From RGIG464 sp045599585 (GTDB taxonomy: Bacteria; Myxococcota_A; Bradymonadia; UBA4248): a DNA stretch of 19,378 nt. The DNA lies in assembly GCA_045599585.1 (NCBI GenBank), contig JAZRWH010000052.1:1-19378 (forward strand), read 5' to 3'. Below, piece after piece: positions 7,131 through 14,822 of the stretch; positions within the stretch are counted from its first letter, which is position 1, and each line of letters starts with the position of its first letter. The notes beneath the pieces were generated by a model that did not search any database, was not told the origin of the DNA, and saw nothing but the letters and a program-made list of their open reading frames with translations. The position numbers were made by a program, and so were the translations under genes.

Positions 7131-7190
7131 AGAGGGGGTAGCAGCGTATTTGCGAAGCAAATAGCTGCTCAGGGGGAGACCTCCCCCTCC
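7131..7190 (-). repeat. Full palindromic repeat, copy B
   Basis: Plus-strand order: GAGGGGGTA, GCAGC (7141-7145), bulged G7146, TATTTGC (7147-7153), loop GAA, GCAAATA (7157-7163), GCTGC (7164-7168), then AGGGGGAG-AC-CTCCCCCT. The outer arm is GCAGC/GCTGC where other copies have GCGGC/GCCGC, a compensatory two-base change. It lies 50 bp upstream of the PpiD-like start. Its GTAG (7138-7141) at the foot of the stem resembles the tetranucleotide of REP elements. Confidence 0.88.
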
Positions 7191-7326
7191 CAGAAACAAT
7201 ACAAAGTATAATTTTTGTTTTGTCTGAAATTGGGCACTATTCAACTTTGAATGTCCCAATTTACGGCCAACTAATATGCCCGATAACCCCTAAAAAAGGC
7301 AAGTAATTTGGGCGTTTTAGGCAATT

Positions 7327-9414
7327 CTAGCCGCCTATCGTCGAACTTCCACAGTATTTGTCATCGCTGTCGCATTCCACAATTCCAAACAGATACTCGC
7401 CCGCATTTGCATCGGAAGAGAACGTGTCAATGACGAAATAGTACGTTCCAGCAGTAAGCGATGCTTCGATCCATTTGTCTCCGCGCACTTTGCATGAATT
7501 ATCGTTGAGTGTGGTTTTAAGGTGGATATCGACGTCGACGCCGTCCGCACTTACAGCAAATGCACGAATTTTCTTAGATGATGTCAGGGTGAGCTTGTAG
7601 TAAAATTCAGGTCCACCTTCGTTCGCTGACGTATTGCACGCATAGCTCGAAAAATGATTGCTGCCTTTTTTGGTGTTTGCAGAATGCGTAAACGGTAACG
7701 AACTGATATTCCAAGGCGTCGTTTGGGAACCATCTCCTTCGTATGGAATGATTTGGTCAGGCGCTTCCTCGCCTTTGATAACCGTTCGCCATGCTCGATC
7801 CAACATCTGAATTGCATGATGGTTGCGCGTGTTTGCTCCCGCTTGAAGCCCCGACGACGTAAAGGTACAACCTTTGCCCGACGCTTTGTGATGGATGCCG
7901 TCGCTGCTTAAACCATACCCCGAAAGCGTCTGCTGGCTTAGCTGAAGGTTGTAGTATGGAATTTGATAGGCTTCTGCAATGCCACGCCCAACCGCATCGA
8001 ATGTTTTGACCCAGTGAATGGGCAGGAGGCCGTTGTTGTCGACAGAGGGGGTGTCTGTGCGAATGCCCGTGCCAATGATCATGGGAATGACACCGCCGTT
8101 GATCATCGATTTGATCGCTTTGAGACTGTAGCGATAGTACCATTCGAGCGTTGCATAGTAGCCAGTTTTACTTCCAGAGGGCTTGGTATATCCGTACCAC
8201 CCCATGTCGTTTGTTCCGTAGCCATAAAAGGCGAAACGAGGATTAGCGGCAGCCATTTCTTGATCAATGTAGCCACCACTTACCGCCCAATAAGCCGTTT
8301 TGCCCAAAACAGCCGATATAGAATCCCTGCTAAAGGCGTTGAAATTTGACGATTGGAACGCGTCGATCACGTCCTGCAGTGAAGTTTCGCCATTGAGATC
8401 CATGCCCGCTTTGCTTCCTGTCTTAGAAAAGCAATACATGAATACTGATCCCGAGTACATGTGCGAATCGCCGACTTTCATAAAGCTTACATTGTTTCGG
8501 GATGAATTTTTTGCGGCAATAGTCTTCATACTTTGAACAACATAAGGCGTAATGGGTGAGAGCACGCGATCTCCCGGATAACGCGTCGGTTCCATAATCT
8601 CAGCAGATTTGCAGTCACCATTGGCGCATCCATTGGTGCAACTTACGATCGATGACCATTTGTAACATCCGTTTGCATTTTTTGTGCACGTCTTGTAGCC
8701 GTTTCCACTGCACGTGCGCTCTCCCTCTTTGCACTCATTTTTGCATGTACAAGCGCCTTTGTCACACCCCTCGCTGCACGCTGTGATGGATGACCACTCC
8801 AAACAGCCATCCATATCGCTGTCTGCACAGATTCTATATCCGTTTCCGCTGCACTCGGCTTTGCCTGTTCCGCTGCATTCGTCTACGCAACCGCATTTAC
8901 CCTCACGACATACGAGCCCCGCGCCGCATGCTGTCGGTTCAGACCACTCCAGGCACGGATCTGCATCCGTGTTTGAACATACGCGTGTCGCACTCTTACC
9001 GTCTGCTGTTGTTACGCATTCGTACTTGTTTTCGATTTCGCATTCGTTCGTGCAGCTCTGTTCTTCACATCCTTCTTTGCAGCCTTCTTCGGGGTTGGGC
9101 GCACTCTCGTCTTTGCACAGACCATTAATACATGTTTGGCCTGTGGTGCATTCGATCATTTTCCATTCGTTGCAGCCGTCTCCGTCAAAATCGCCGCAGA
9201 TCATCGAATTGCCGTCGAGCGAGCACACGCGCGTTTCATTGCGACACGAGTTTTTACATTTGTCTGCAGGATCTTTGTTTTCGGTATCATCTGTGTTGCC
9301 GGGCTGGTGTTCGGTGTCGCTTGGGAAGACGGTAGAGTCATCTTCAGAACACGCGACAAATCCTGCGGTCGTCAATAACGTAAAAAATAATCGTATAAGG
9401 CTGTGTCGTTTCAT
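7327..9414 (-). CDS. Cys-rich lipoprotein with SGNH hydrolase and PPC-like domains
   Basis: A predicted 695-aa lipoprotein. The signal peptide ends at a lipobox FVAC with C22, followed by Ser, which favours the outer membrane. After an acidic linker come four Cys-rich modules (about 50-268), each with a pattern like CSGNGYKTC...NGCYKWSSIVSC. An SGNH/GDSL-type hydrolase domain follows: block I GDSH (315-318, S317 nucleophile), block III GTND (400-403, N402), block V DGIH (505-508, D505 and H508). The C-terminal part (about 600-690) has the beta-sandwich style of pre-peptidase C-terminal domains. SGNH enzymes cleave ester or acyl groups; a surface glycan or lipid ester is a plausible target, not shown. 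The SD is poor (AAAAAG), but the lipoprotein signal supports this start. Repeat copy C lies 50 bp upstream. No clear terminator follows. Confidence 0.85.
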   Translation of the reverse strand: MKRHSLIRLFFTLLTTAGFVACSEDDSTVFPSDTEHQPGNTDDTENKDPADKCKNSCRNETRVCSLDGNSMICGDFDGDGCNEWKMIECTTGQTCINGLCKDESAPNPEEGCKEGCEEQSCTNECEIENKYECVTTADGKSATRVCSNTDADPCLEWSEPTACGAGLVCREGKCGCVDECSGTGKAECSGNGYRICADSDMDGCLEWSSITACSEGCDKGACTCKNECKEGERTCSGNGYKTCTKNANGCYKWSSIVSCTNGCANGDCKSAEIMEPTRYPGDRVLSPITPYVVQSMKTIAAKNSSRNNVSFMKVGDSHMYSGSVFMYCFSKTGSKAGMDLNGETSLQDVIDAFQSSNFNAFSRDSISAVLGKTAYWAVSGGYIDQEMAAANPRFAFYGYGTNDMGWYGYTKPSGSKTGYYATLEWYYRYSLKAIKSMINGGVIPMIIGTGIRTDTPSVDNNGLLPIHWVKTFDAVGRGIAEAYQIPYYNLQLSQQTLSGYGLSSDGIHHKASGKGCTFTSSGLQAGANTRNHHAIQMLDRAWRTVIKGEEAPDQIIPYEGDGSQTTPWNISSLPFTHSANTKKGSNHFSSYACNTSANEGGPEFYYKLTLTSSKKIRAFAVSADGVDVDIHLKTTLNDNSCKVRGDKWIEASLTAGTYYFVIDTFSSDANAGEYLFGIVECDSDDKYCGSSTIGG

Positions 9415-9463
9415 CTTTTTTACTGCACGTTTTGGGGCGGATTAGAATGTATAAGTTTGTTTT

Positions 9464-9535
9464 GGGGGAGGGGGAGGTCTCCCCCTGAGCGGCTATTTCA
9501 CGCTTATTGCGGTGAAATACGCCGCTACCCTCTCT
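9464..9535 (+). repeat. Full palindromic repeat, copy C
   Basis: Order: GGGGAGGGGGAGGTCTCCCCC, then TGAGCGGC (9486-9493), TATTTCACGC, loop TTATT, GCGGTGAAATA, unpaired C, GCCGCT (9521-9526) and ACCCTCTC. The tip is a different but still self-complementary sequence (TTTCAC with GTGAAA) from copies A and B. It lies 50 bp upstream of the SGNH lipoprotein start, in the opposite orientation to copies B and D relative to their genes. A reduced echo, TATTTGCTCCGCAA, follows at 9551-9564. Confidence 0.86.
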
Positions 9536-9638
9536 CAAGACCAAGCAGTGTATTTGCTCCGCAAGTGTCAATCATGCGTTATATCACGCTTTGTGATGAC
9601 AGATAGATGAGATTTGAGCGCATCCTATAAGCTAAGAA

Positions 9639-10307
9639 TTATTCGTCGTCGCTGTCTTCTTCGTCTGATTTAGGGAACTTGATCGTTTGGTCGACAGAAT
9701 TGGAACCACCATCGTTTTTATAATATACTTTAAGCATGGCACTGTCTTTGAGAAAGTCGATATGTCCGACTTCAACATTTTGTATATCGAGTCCCGTGCG
9801 TTCTTTAAGATCTTTGAGCATATCGTCACGCTTTTCAGGTTTGATAAGATCGATTCGATCGTAGGCGATGAGTTTGGTTGCGAGGACGTTTCTTTGGTGA
9901 TTGCGGAGAAATTCAGAGAAACCTACAGCCAAAACAATAAGAACATCGCAAGCGACAATAACGCCACCAACCTGACTAAACATGGCATTGATAACGGACG
10001 ATGCGATAATGACAAAAAGGTAGGTCATTTCGCGGACGGGCATAGATTCAGTGCGAAATCTAATAATACTAAAGATCGCAAACAAACCGAGTGCAATACC
10101 AGATTTGAGTTTAACGTCGTTGAGTGTGTAGAGCAGAAGGAATGTCGCGATGCTCATAAGAATAAAAGTAAAGTAGTAATCGCGGCGGTGACTTTTTGGA
10201 AAATAGAAGCAGTGCGTAACGACGAAGACGACTGCAGCATTAAGGAGGAAGCTGATGATCAGCATAATGTATGAATTTGATGTAATATAATCCATAATAT
10301 TACTCAT
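9639..10307 (-). CDS. DUF4956 family membrane protein
   Basis: A 222-aa integral membrane protein of the DUF4956 type. The first ~145 residues hold about four transmembrane segments (MLIISFLLNAAVVFVV, TFILMSIATFLLLY, IALGLFAIFSII, VIIASSVINAMF and GGVIVACDVLIVLAVGF as candidates), with the conserved-looking loop SIIRFRTESMPVREMTY. A soluble C-terminal part (about 150-205) follows, ending in a very acidic tail KSDEEDSDDE. Its ATG overlaps the stop of the VTC-domain gene by 4 nt (ATGA), so translation is coupled. The family is known as a frequent neighbour of bacterial VTC-domain genes; its molecular role is not established. No intrinsic terminator is clear downstream. Confidence 0.85.
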   Translation of the reverse strand: MSNIMDYITSNSYIMLIISFLLNAAVVFVVTHCFYFPKSHRRDYYFTFILMSIATFLLLYTLNDVKLKSGIALGLFAIFSIIRFRTESMPVREMTYLFVIIASSVINAMFSQVGGVIVACDVLIVLAVGFSEFLRNHQRNVLATKLIAYDRIDLIKPEKRDDMLKDLKERTGLDIQNVEVGHIDFLKDSAMLKVYYKNDGGSNSVDQTIKFPKSDEEDSDDE

Positions 10308-11083
10308 AATGCGTTCATGTTGTTGAGTTTAAGTGTATTGTGAATGCGTTGTTTAAAGCGATTTTGTTTGAGTGTTGGGTCGGTGAGCGCGTATCCCATA
10401 CAATATTTACTAAATCCGCTCGAATGAATATGCATTTTTATGAGAAGTTCGTGCATGGGCGATGGCGTACGTCCATCGCGTTTGAGTTCGACGATGACGA
10501 TGCCGTCGAGTGAAGCGGAATGATCGTTGATGATATTATGAAAAGCAAGCCCGAGGTCGAGGGTAAGACGTTCGGTCATATCTCGATTGACGAGCGTAAT
10601 GCGTTTAAATACGTTTTCAAGCTGGGGTGAGAGTTGTTCGGGCGTGTACCACGCGTGTTTTTTTAGAAACTTGCGCGTCGTGTCGTCCGTTAGAAACGAG
10701 GTGTTTTCGAGGGCAATTTGGATACGCTTTTTATCTGTACGTCCGCGATTATTTTTATTTTTAATTTCGAAAAAAGTTAGTCCAGAAGAGACGTAAGTTC
10801 GAAGTCTAATTTTTTCGCGTGTTTTTTTGCCATTCTGATGGGCGATATACATCGCTTGATCGATGGTATCGTAATAAACGGTATGGTAGGCGATGAGTTT
10901 TTCGCCATCGACTTCTTGTACGCGATAATCTTGGACCGAGCGTTTGAGGAGTTCGACGAGGGATGAAATGGCAATGACATATTTCGTGTCTGTGCGGTTC
11001 ATCATTCGTACGGCTTTCATTTCTTCGAGCGTAATTGAATCGTATTGCTCAATGGTTGTAGTGATTTCTTCAAAAGCGTTCAT
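10304..11083 (-). CDS. VTC-domain protein (polyphosphate polymerase fold)
   Basis: A 259-aa protein made almost wholly of a VTC domain, the triphosphate-tunnel fold that makes polyphosphate from ATP in eukaryotic VTC4. The charged strands expected for the tunnel are visible: NRTDTKYV near the start, YYDT, KIRLRTYV, FFEIKNK, GRTDKKRI, VIVELKRDGR and the late FSKYCMGYA. It is cytoplasmic by sequence (no signal or membrane segment). A TTG at 11098 could extend it by five residues, but ATG11083 is preferred, with GGAT about 10 nt upstream. It overlaps the DUF4956 gene by 4 nt, so the two probably work together at the membrane. Polyphosphate synthesis is inferred from fold; bacterial members of this type are little tested. 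Confidence 0.85.
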   Translation of the reverse strand: MNAFEEITTTIEQYDSITLEEMKAVRMMNRTDTKYVIAISSLVELLKRSVQDYRVQEVDGEKLIAYHTVYYDTIDQAMYIAHQNGKKTREKIRLRTYVSSGLTFFEIKNKNNRGRTDKKRIQIALENTSFLTDDTTRKFLKKHAWYTPEQLSPQLENVFKRITLVNRDMTERLTLDLGLAFHNIINDHSASLDGIVIVELKRDGRTPSPMHELLIKMHIHSSGFSKYCMGYALTDPTLKQNRFKQRIHNTLKLNNMNAL

Positions 11084-11142
11084 AGTGATCGCATCCAAGT
11101 TTGCAGTAGCATTGCCAGGCCAGGTCCTTTGCTCAAAAGCTT

Positions 11143-11188
11143 TAGGACGTGCGTCCTATATCTATCTTGTCAAGAATGAAAGCGTCAA
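11143..11188 (-). promoter_or_regulatory. Candidate VTC operon promoter with palindrome at the start site
   Basis: On the minus strand TTGACG (11188-11183) is followed after 18 nt by TAGATA (11064 side of the spacer, at 11164-11159). The near-palindrome TAGGAC-GTGC-GTCCTA (11143-11158) falls exactly where transcription would begin, so it could be an operator or the first hairpin of the leader. The whole is bracketed by the 10-bp inverted repeat at 11131 and 11212. Matches to consensus are moderate. Confidence 0.4.
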
Positions 11189-11374
11189 CTCAAGAAAGGA
11201 TGTACATCAAGGCTTTTGAGCGTTTGTTTTTTAGTATAGAATATAAACGCGTAAACTCTTTAAAAAATAATTTATGCGTTGCATTTACATAAAGCGTGAC
11301 GATATATCGTAGTAATTCCTACAAATACTTACATTTGCACGATTGTTTAGGAAATAGACGTTTGTTAAACAATA

Positions 11375-11414
11375 TTGACACAAGATTATTATTTGCTTTA
11401 AAAGCATGACATGC
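11375..11414 (+). promoter_or_regulatory. Candidate promoter of the acidic-tail membrane protein gene
   Basis: A perfect -35 TTGACA (11375-11380) is followed after 16 nt by TTTAAA (11397-11402). The palindrome GCATG-A-CATGC (11404-11414) covers the expected start site and could be an operator. The leader then has a 7-bp hairpin GATTGCC-AATGAG-GGCAATC (11427-11446) before the SD GAGGAG (11465-11470). Confidence 0.5.
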
Positions 11415-11478
11415 CTTTTGAATTGGGATTGCCAATGAGGGCAATCATGAATCTCTTTAGTATTGAGGAGTGATAAAT

Positions 11479-12033
11479 ATGTTGAAGTATATTCTTCCAG
11501 TTTTAAGCATAATGTTTGCCTTGTGTGCATTTTGCTCATTTTCGTCTGAAGCGCAGGCACGAGGCGGTATCATCGTTTGGGGCAACGGTCCTGAGGTTCA
11601 AATTGTGCAGAGTCTGCCTGCAGACGTACAGTTTGACAACGGCGAGCATGCTAACATCTGTCTGCATTATGAACAGTTTGAATTGTTCTGGATGCCTGTA
11701 TGGAATCACGGTGAAATCAAGTATGTTTTGTGTAATGATCGTGAAGACACGGCAGGTGACCTGGAGCCTGAAGTCCTGAAACTTCTTATGGAGGAGTACA
11801 AGCTTCCAGAAAAACCCTCGCTTCCGCTTTCGACGCAGATTGGTCTTAAGCCGGTCATCATTCTTCTTATTGCCTTCATGATCTGGTCTGCTTTGAGGAA
11901 GAAAGAGGAGGAAGTTCCGACTTCTGATGAAGATAGTGAAGATAATGATCGTGATGAAGATAGCGAAGACGAAGCTTCTGACGAAGACGAAGCTTCTGAC
12001 GAAGAAATTTCTGATGAGAAGAAAGAAGCCTAA
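11479..12033 (+). CDS. Type I membrane protein with strongly acidic C-terminal tail, function unknown
   Basis: A 184-aa protein of unknown function. It has a cleavable signal peptide (about 1-25, ending near SSEAQA), a small extracytoplasmic domain (about 26-120, beginning RGGIIVWGNGPEVQIV, with aromatic stretch FELFWMPVW and only two or three Cys), and one transmembrane segment (VIILLIAFMIWSAL). Its cytoplasmic tail of about 40 residues is dominated by Asp, Glu and Ser (EDSEDEASDEDEASDE). ATG11479 is chosen over GTG11470 because GAGGAG lies 8 nt before it. It has its own terminator at 12060 and diverges from the VTC/DUF4956 operon, whose DUF4956 member also ends in an acidic tail. A functional link is only a guess. 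Confidence 0.82.
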   Translation: MLKYILPVLSIMFALCAFCSFSSEAQARGGIIVWGNGPEVQIVQSLPADVQFDNGEHANICLHYEQFELFWMPVWNHGEIKYVLCNDREDTAGDLEPEVLKLLMEEYKLPEKPSLPLSTQIGLKPVIILLIAFMIWSALRKKEEEVPTSDEDSEDNDRDEDSEDEASDEDEASDEEISDEKKEA

Positions 12034-12059
12034 TTCTTTCGAATCGTTTGTCTAACAAG

Positions 12060-12087
12060 AAGGTGCTCTTAAAGGGTACCTTTTTTT
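12060..12087 (+). terminator. Intrinsic terminator of the acidic-tail gene
   Basis: AAGGTGCTCTT (12060-12070) pairs with AAGGGTACCTT (12072-12082) with two G-U pairs, followed by seven T. It lies about 27 nt after the stop codon. Confidence 0.85.
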
Positions 12088-12136
12088 GTATAAAGGCGAT
12101 GTAAGGATTGTTGGGTGGGCATTATTAAAATGAAAA

Positions 12137-12199
12137 CTGCGGCGTATTGGCGAAGCCGATAGCCGCAGGCGCGGCCCGTATTGCGAAGCAATAGGGCGC
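12137..12199. repeat. Tandem pair of bulged-G hairpins downstream of uvrA
   Basis: Hairpin 1: CTGCGGC (12137-12143), bulged G12144, TATTGGC, loop GAA, GCCGATA, GCCGCAG (12162-12168). Hairpin 2: CCC (12175-12177), bulged G12178, TATTGC, loop GAA, GCAATA, GGG (12194-12196), with partly paired GCGG/CGC flanks. Both have the same core and the same bulge as copy B at 7131, but with different outer arms that still pair. They lie between convergent genes, 19 nt after the uvrA stop, where no T-run terminator is seen. Confidence 0.85.
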
Positions 12200-12217
12200 G
12201 CAAATTCACAAACTCGA

Positions 12218-14716
12218 TTAAATGAAGCGTCCTGTTTGACTTTTAGGGCAGGATTTAACGTCATTCGGGGAACCGCAGATAACGATTGTTCCTCCTTCGT
12301 TGCCGCCGCCAGGCCCCATATCGATGATATAATCGGCGCTTCGAATGACATCGAGGTCATGTTCGATGACGATGACGGTTGCGCCTTTATCGATGAGGGA
12401 TTTGAAGATGCTGAGCAGAGAGCGGACATCGAGCGGGTGTAGTCCGATTGTAGGTTCATCAAACACGAAAATGCTTTTATCTTGGGCTTTTCCGAGTTCG
12501 CTAGCGAGTTTGAGACGCTGAGCTTCGCCACCGGAGAGGCTAGGCGTTTCTTCGCCGAGGGTGAGGTAGCCGAGTCCGAGATTTTCGAGGACTTTGAGGC
12601 GTGTTCGGACTGTGGTCATGTCTTTGCAAAAAGCGAGTGCAGAGGTGACATCCATGTCCATGAGCTCGGGAAGTGAGTGATTTAGGCCGGATTTGTTGGC
12701 GTATTTGATGCGATTAGCGATTTTTGCGTAGCGCGATCCGTGGCAATCAGGGCAGGGAATATCGACATCGGGGAGAAATTGAACGTCGAGGCTGATGGCG
12801 CCAGTGCCGTCGCAGGTTGGGCATCGTAGGCGGCCTGTGTTGTAAGAGAAGTCGCCAGCCTTGTAGCCTTGGAGTTTTGCGTCGGCCGTGCGAGCGTAGA
12901 TTTTTCGTAGTTCATCGTGGACGTTGGCGTAGGTAGCTACGGTCGATCGGATGTTGATGCCGATGGGAGAAGCGTCGATGAGTTTGATACGATCAATGCC
13001 AGGGGCATCAATCGAAACGATGTGTTCTGGGGCGATTGCACCTTCGGTGAGTGATTGAATTGCGGGTACGAGACTTTCGAGCACGAGGGTAGTTTTGCCC
13101 GAGCCTGAAACGCCGGTTACGACTGTGAGTCGACCTTTGGGAATGGTGATCGAAAGGGGTTTAACCGTATGAATGGTGGATGTTTCGAGGTGGATGGTGC
13201 CGTTAGCGAACAATTGAGCGGGTTTGATGGTCGATGTATTAGCAGCCGTTTGTCCGCACAAGAAGGGGCCGATTTGTGAGTTTGGGTTATGCATGACGGT
13301 TTTGAGGGGCCCCTGATTGATGACGCGTCCGCCTTCAGCGCCAGCGCAAGGGCCCATTTCGATGAGCCAGTCAGCTTCTTTGAGGATTTGTGTGTCGTGG
13401 TCGACGAGCAAAACGGAGTTTCCGTCGCGAACGAGGTCATGCATAACGCCATTTAGGCCGACGATATTAGCGGGATGTAGTCCGATAGAGGGTTCATCGA
13501 GGACGTAGAGGACGCCGGTTGTTCGGTTGCGTACAGCGCGAGCCAATTGCATACGTTGACGTTCGCCTGTTGAAAGGGTGGAAGCAGCGCGATCGAGTGA
13601 CAGGTACGACAGGCCGAGTTCAAGGAGGCGTTTTGCGGGCGCGACAAAGGCTTCACAGATGCTGTTGGCCATGGCGTGCATTGATGCCGGAAGGGATTCG
13701 GGGATGAGACTGACCCATTCGACGAGTTGTTTGAGCGGCATGCGGCAGACTTCATCGAGGCTTAACCCCATGATCTTGGGTGCGCGCGCAACTTCAGACA
13801 GACGCGAACCGCCACATTCGGGGCAAGTGTCTTCTTTGAGGAAGCGTTCGACGCGTTTCATGCCTTTTTCATCTTTGACCTTGTTGAGTGCATTCAGGAC
13901 TGTTGCCGTGGCGCTGTAATAAGTAAAATCCATTTCGCCAGCTGTGACGCATTCCGTATTCTTCGATTTATAGAAGATGTGTTTTTTAACCATAGGCCCG
14001 TCATAGACGATGGCTTTTTCTTCGTCCGTGAGATCTTTGAAGGGCACGTCGGTGCGTACGCCCATGGCGCGGCAGACGTCGGTCATGAGTGACCACATGA
14101 GCGAATTCCAAGGCGCAACGGCGCCGTCATCAATCGTAAGTCGCATATCCGGGACGAGCGTAGCGCGGTTGACCGTGCGCACCATACCTGTTCCGCTGCA
14201 ACATTTACATGCGCCTTGGCTGTTAAAAGCGAGCTCTTCGGCGGACGGTGCGAGAAAGTGAGCGCAGCAAGTGGGGCAGACGAGTTCTTGATCTGCGGCG
14301 ATAGCAAACGTCGGTTCGACGGTGTGACCGTTGGGACAACGATGGTGAGCCAGTCTTGAGTACATGAGGCGCAAACTGTTCAAAAGCTCTGTGCCAGTGC
14401 CGAAGGTAGAGCGAATGCCGCCAGCGCCAGGCCTTTGGTGGAGCGCCAACGCAGCCGGAACGTACAGTACTTCATCGACGTCAGCTTTTGAAGCTTGTGT
14501 CATGCGTCGTCGCGTGTATGTCGACAGCGCTTCCAAATAGCGTCGCGAACCTTCAGCATACAAAACGCCCTGTGCCAGCGATGATTTGCCCGAGCCGGAG
14601 ACGCCGGCAATGCCCACGATTTGATTGAGTGGAATGTCGATGTCGATATTCTTAAGATTATGTACGCGTGCACCACGTACCAGAATGTGGTCTGGGGTGC
14701 TGCTTTTGTTGTCCAT
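12218..14716 (-). CDS. uvrA: UvrA-like ABC ATPase, class II (lacks UvrB-binding domain)
   Basis: UvrA family protein of 832 aa, shorter than the usual ~940. First ATPase half: Walker A GVSGSGKSS (38-46), YAEGSRRYLEALS, degenerate signature STLSTGERQRMQLA and LYVLDEPSIGLHP. Second half: Walker A GVSGSGKTT, zinc module CPTC...CPDC, signature PSLSGGEAQRLKLA and IFVFDEPTIGLHP. Between LRLMYSRL and the CPTC cysteines only about 30 residues are present, so the ~100-residue UvrB-binding domain of true UvrA is missing. This is the hallmark of class II UvrA (UvrA2), linked in other bacteria to tolerance of DNA-binding drugs or damage. The first signature has T where LSGGE has G. Start ATG14716 has GAGGAGA 8 nt upstream. 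It appears monocistronic. Confidence 0.93.
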   Translation of the reverse strand: MDNKSSTPDHILVRGARVHNLKNIDIDIPLNQIVGIAGVSGSGKSSLAQGVLYAEGSRRYLEALSTYTRRRMTQASKADVDEVLYVPAALALHQRPGAGGIRSTFGTGTELLNSLRLMYSRLAHHRCPNGHTVEPTFAIAADQELVCPTCCAHFLAPSAEELAFNSQGACKCCSGTGMVRTVNRATLVPDMRLTIDDGAVAPWNSLMWSLMTDVCRAMGVRTDVPFKDLTDEEKAIVYDGPMVKKHIFYKSKNTECVTAGEMDFTYYSATATVLNALNKVKDEKGMKRVERFLKEDTCPECGGSRLSEVARAPKIMGLSLDEVCRMPLKQLVEWVSLIPESLPASMHAMANSICEAFVAPAKRLLELGLSYLSLDRAASTLSTGERQRMQLARAVRNRTTGVLYVLDEPSIGLHPANIVGLNGVMHDLVRDGNSVLLVDHDTQILKEADWLIEMGPCAGAEGGRVINQGPLKTVMHNPNSQIGPFLCGQTAANTSTIKPAQLFANGTIHLETSTIHTVKPLSITIPKGRLTVVTGVSGSGKTTLVLESLVPAIQSLTEGAIAPEHIVSIDAPGIDRIKLIDASPIGINIRSTVATYANVHDELRKIYARTADAKLQGYKAGDFSYNTGRLRCPTCDGTGAISLDVQFLPDVDIPCPDCHGSRYAKIANRIKYANKSGLNHSLPELMDMDVTSALAFCKDMTTVRTRLKVLENLGLGYLTLGEETPSLSGGEAQRLKLASELGKAQDKSIFVFDEPTIGLHPLDVRSLLSIFKSLIDKGATVIVIEHDLDVIRSADYIIDMGPGGGNEGGTIVICGSPNDVKSCPKSQTGRFI

Positions 14717-14822
14717 GTGTAGTTCTCCTCAAAAAACTGTTCTGCGCTGTTTGATCGTTTTGCGCAGAGCGTGCAGTTTAGGGCTTGACGATATTTTGAT
14801 CAATTGTGTTGGTCTTTTTAGG

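Larger units (their letters stand above)
11084..11478. other. Divergent promoter region between VTC and acidic-tail genes
   Basis: This 395-nt AT-rich spacer separates two diverging genes. Toward the VTC side are a perfect inverted repeat GCTCAAAAGC (11131-11140) / GCTTTTGAGC (11212-11221), the hairpin TAGGAC-GTGC-GTCCTA (11143-11158) and a minus-strand promoter candidate. In the middle is the perfect 12-mer palindrome ACGATATATCGT (11299-11310). Toward the acidic-tail gene are a plus-strand promoter and two small palindromes. No short gene was recognised. Confidence 0.6.

Noticed and set aside
8714..9445. 243-aa plus-strand open frame opposite the SGNH lipoprotein
   Set aside because: It is a His/Ser/Pro-rich mirror of the Cys-rich coding modules on the minus strand, and the minus-strand frame has signal peptide and catalytic motifs.
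9464..9485. G-quadruplex from the G-runs
   Set aside because: The G-runs are matched by C-runs in the same element, so hairpin pairing explains them better.
9687..10274. 195-aa plus-strand open frame opposite DUF4956
   Set aside because: It shadows a membrane protein gene with a clear operon overlap; the product is charged, Asn/Asp-rich and family-less.
11131..11221. Insertion sequence or MITE
   Set aside because: The 10-bp arms enclose no transposase, and no target-site duplication or second copy is visible in the window.
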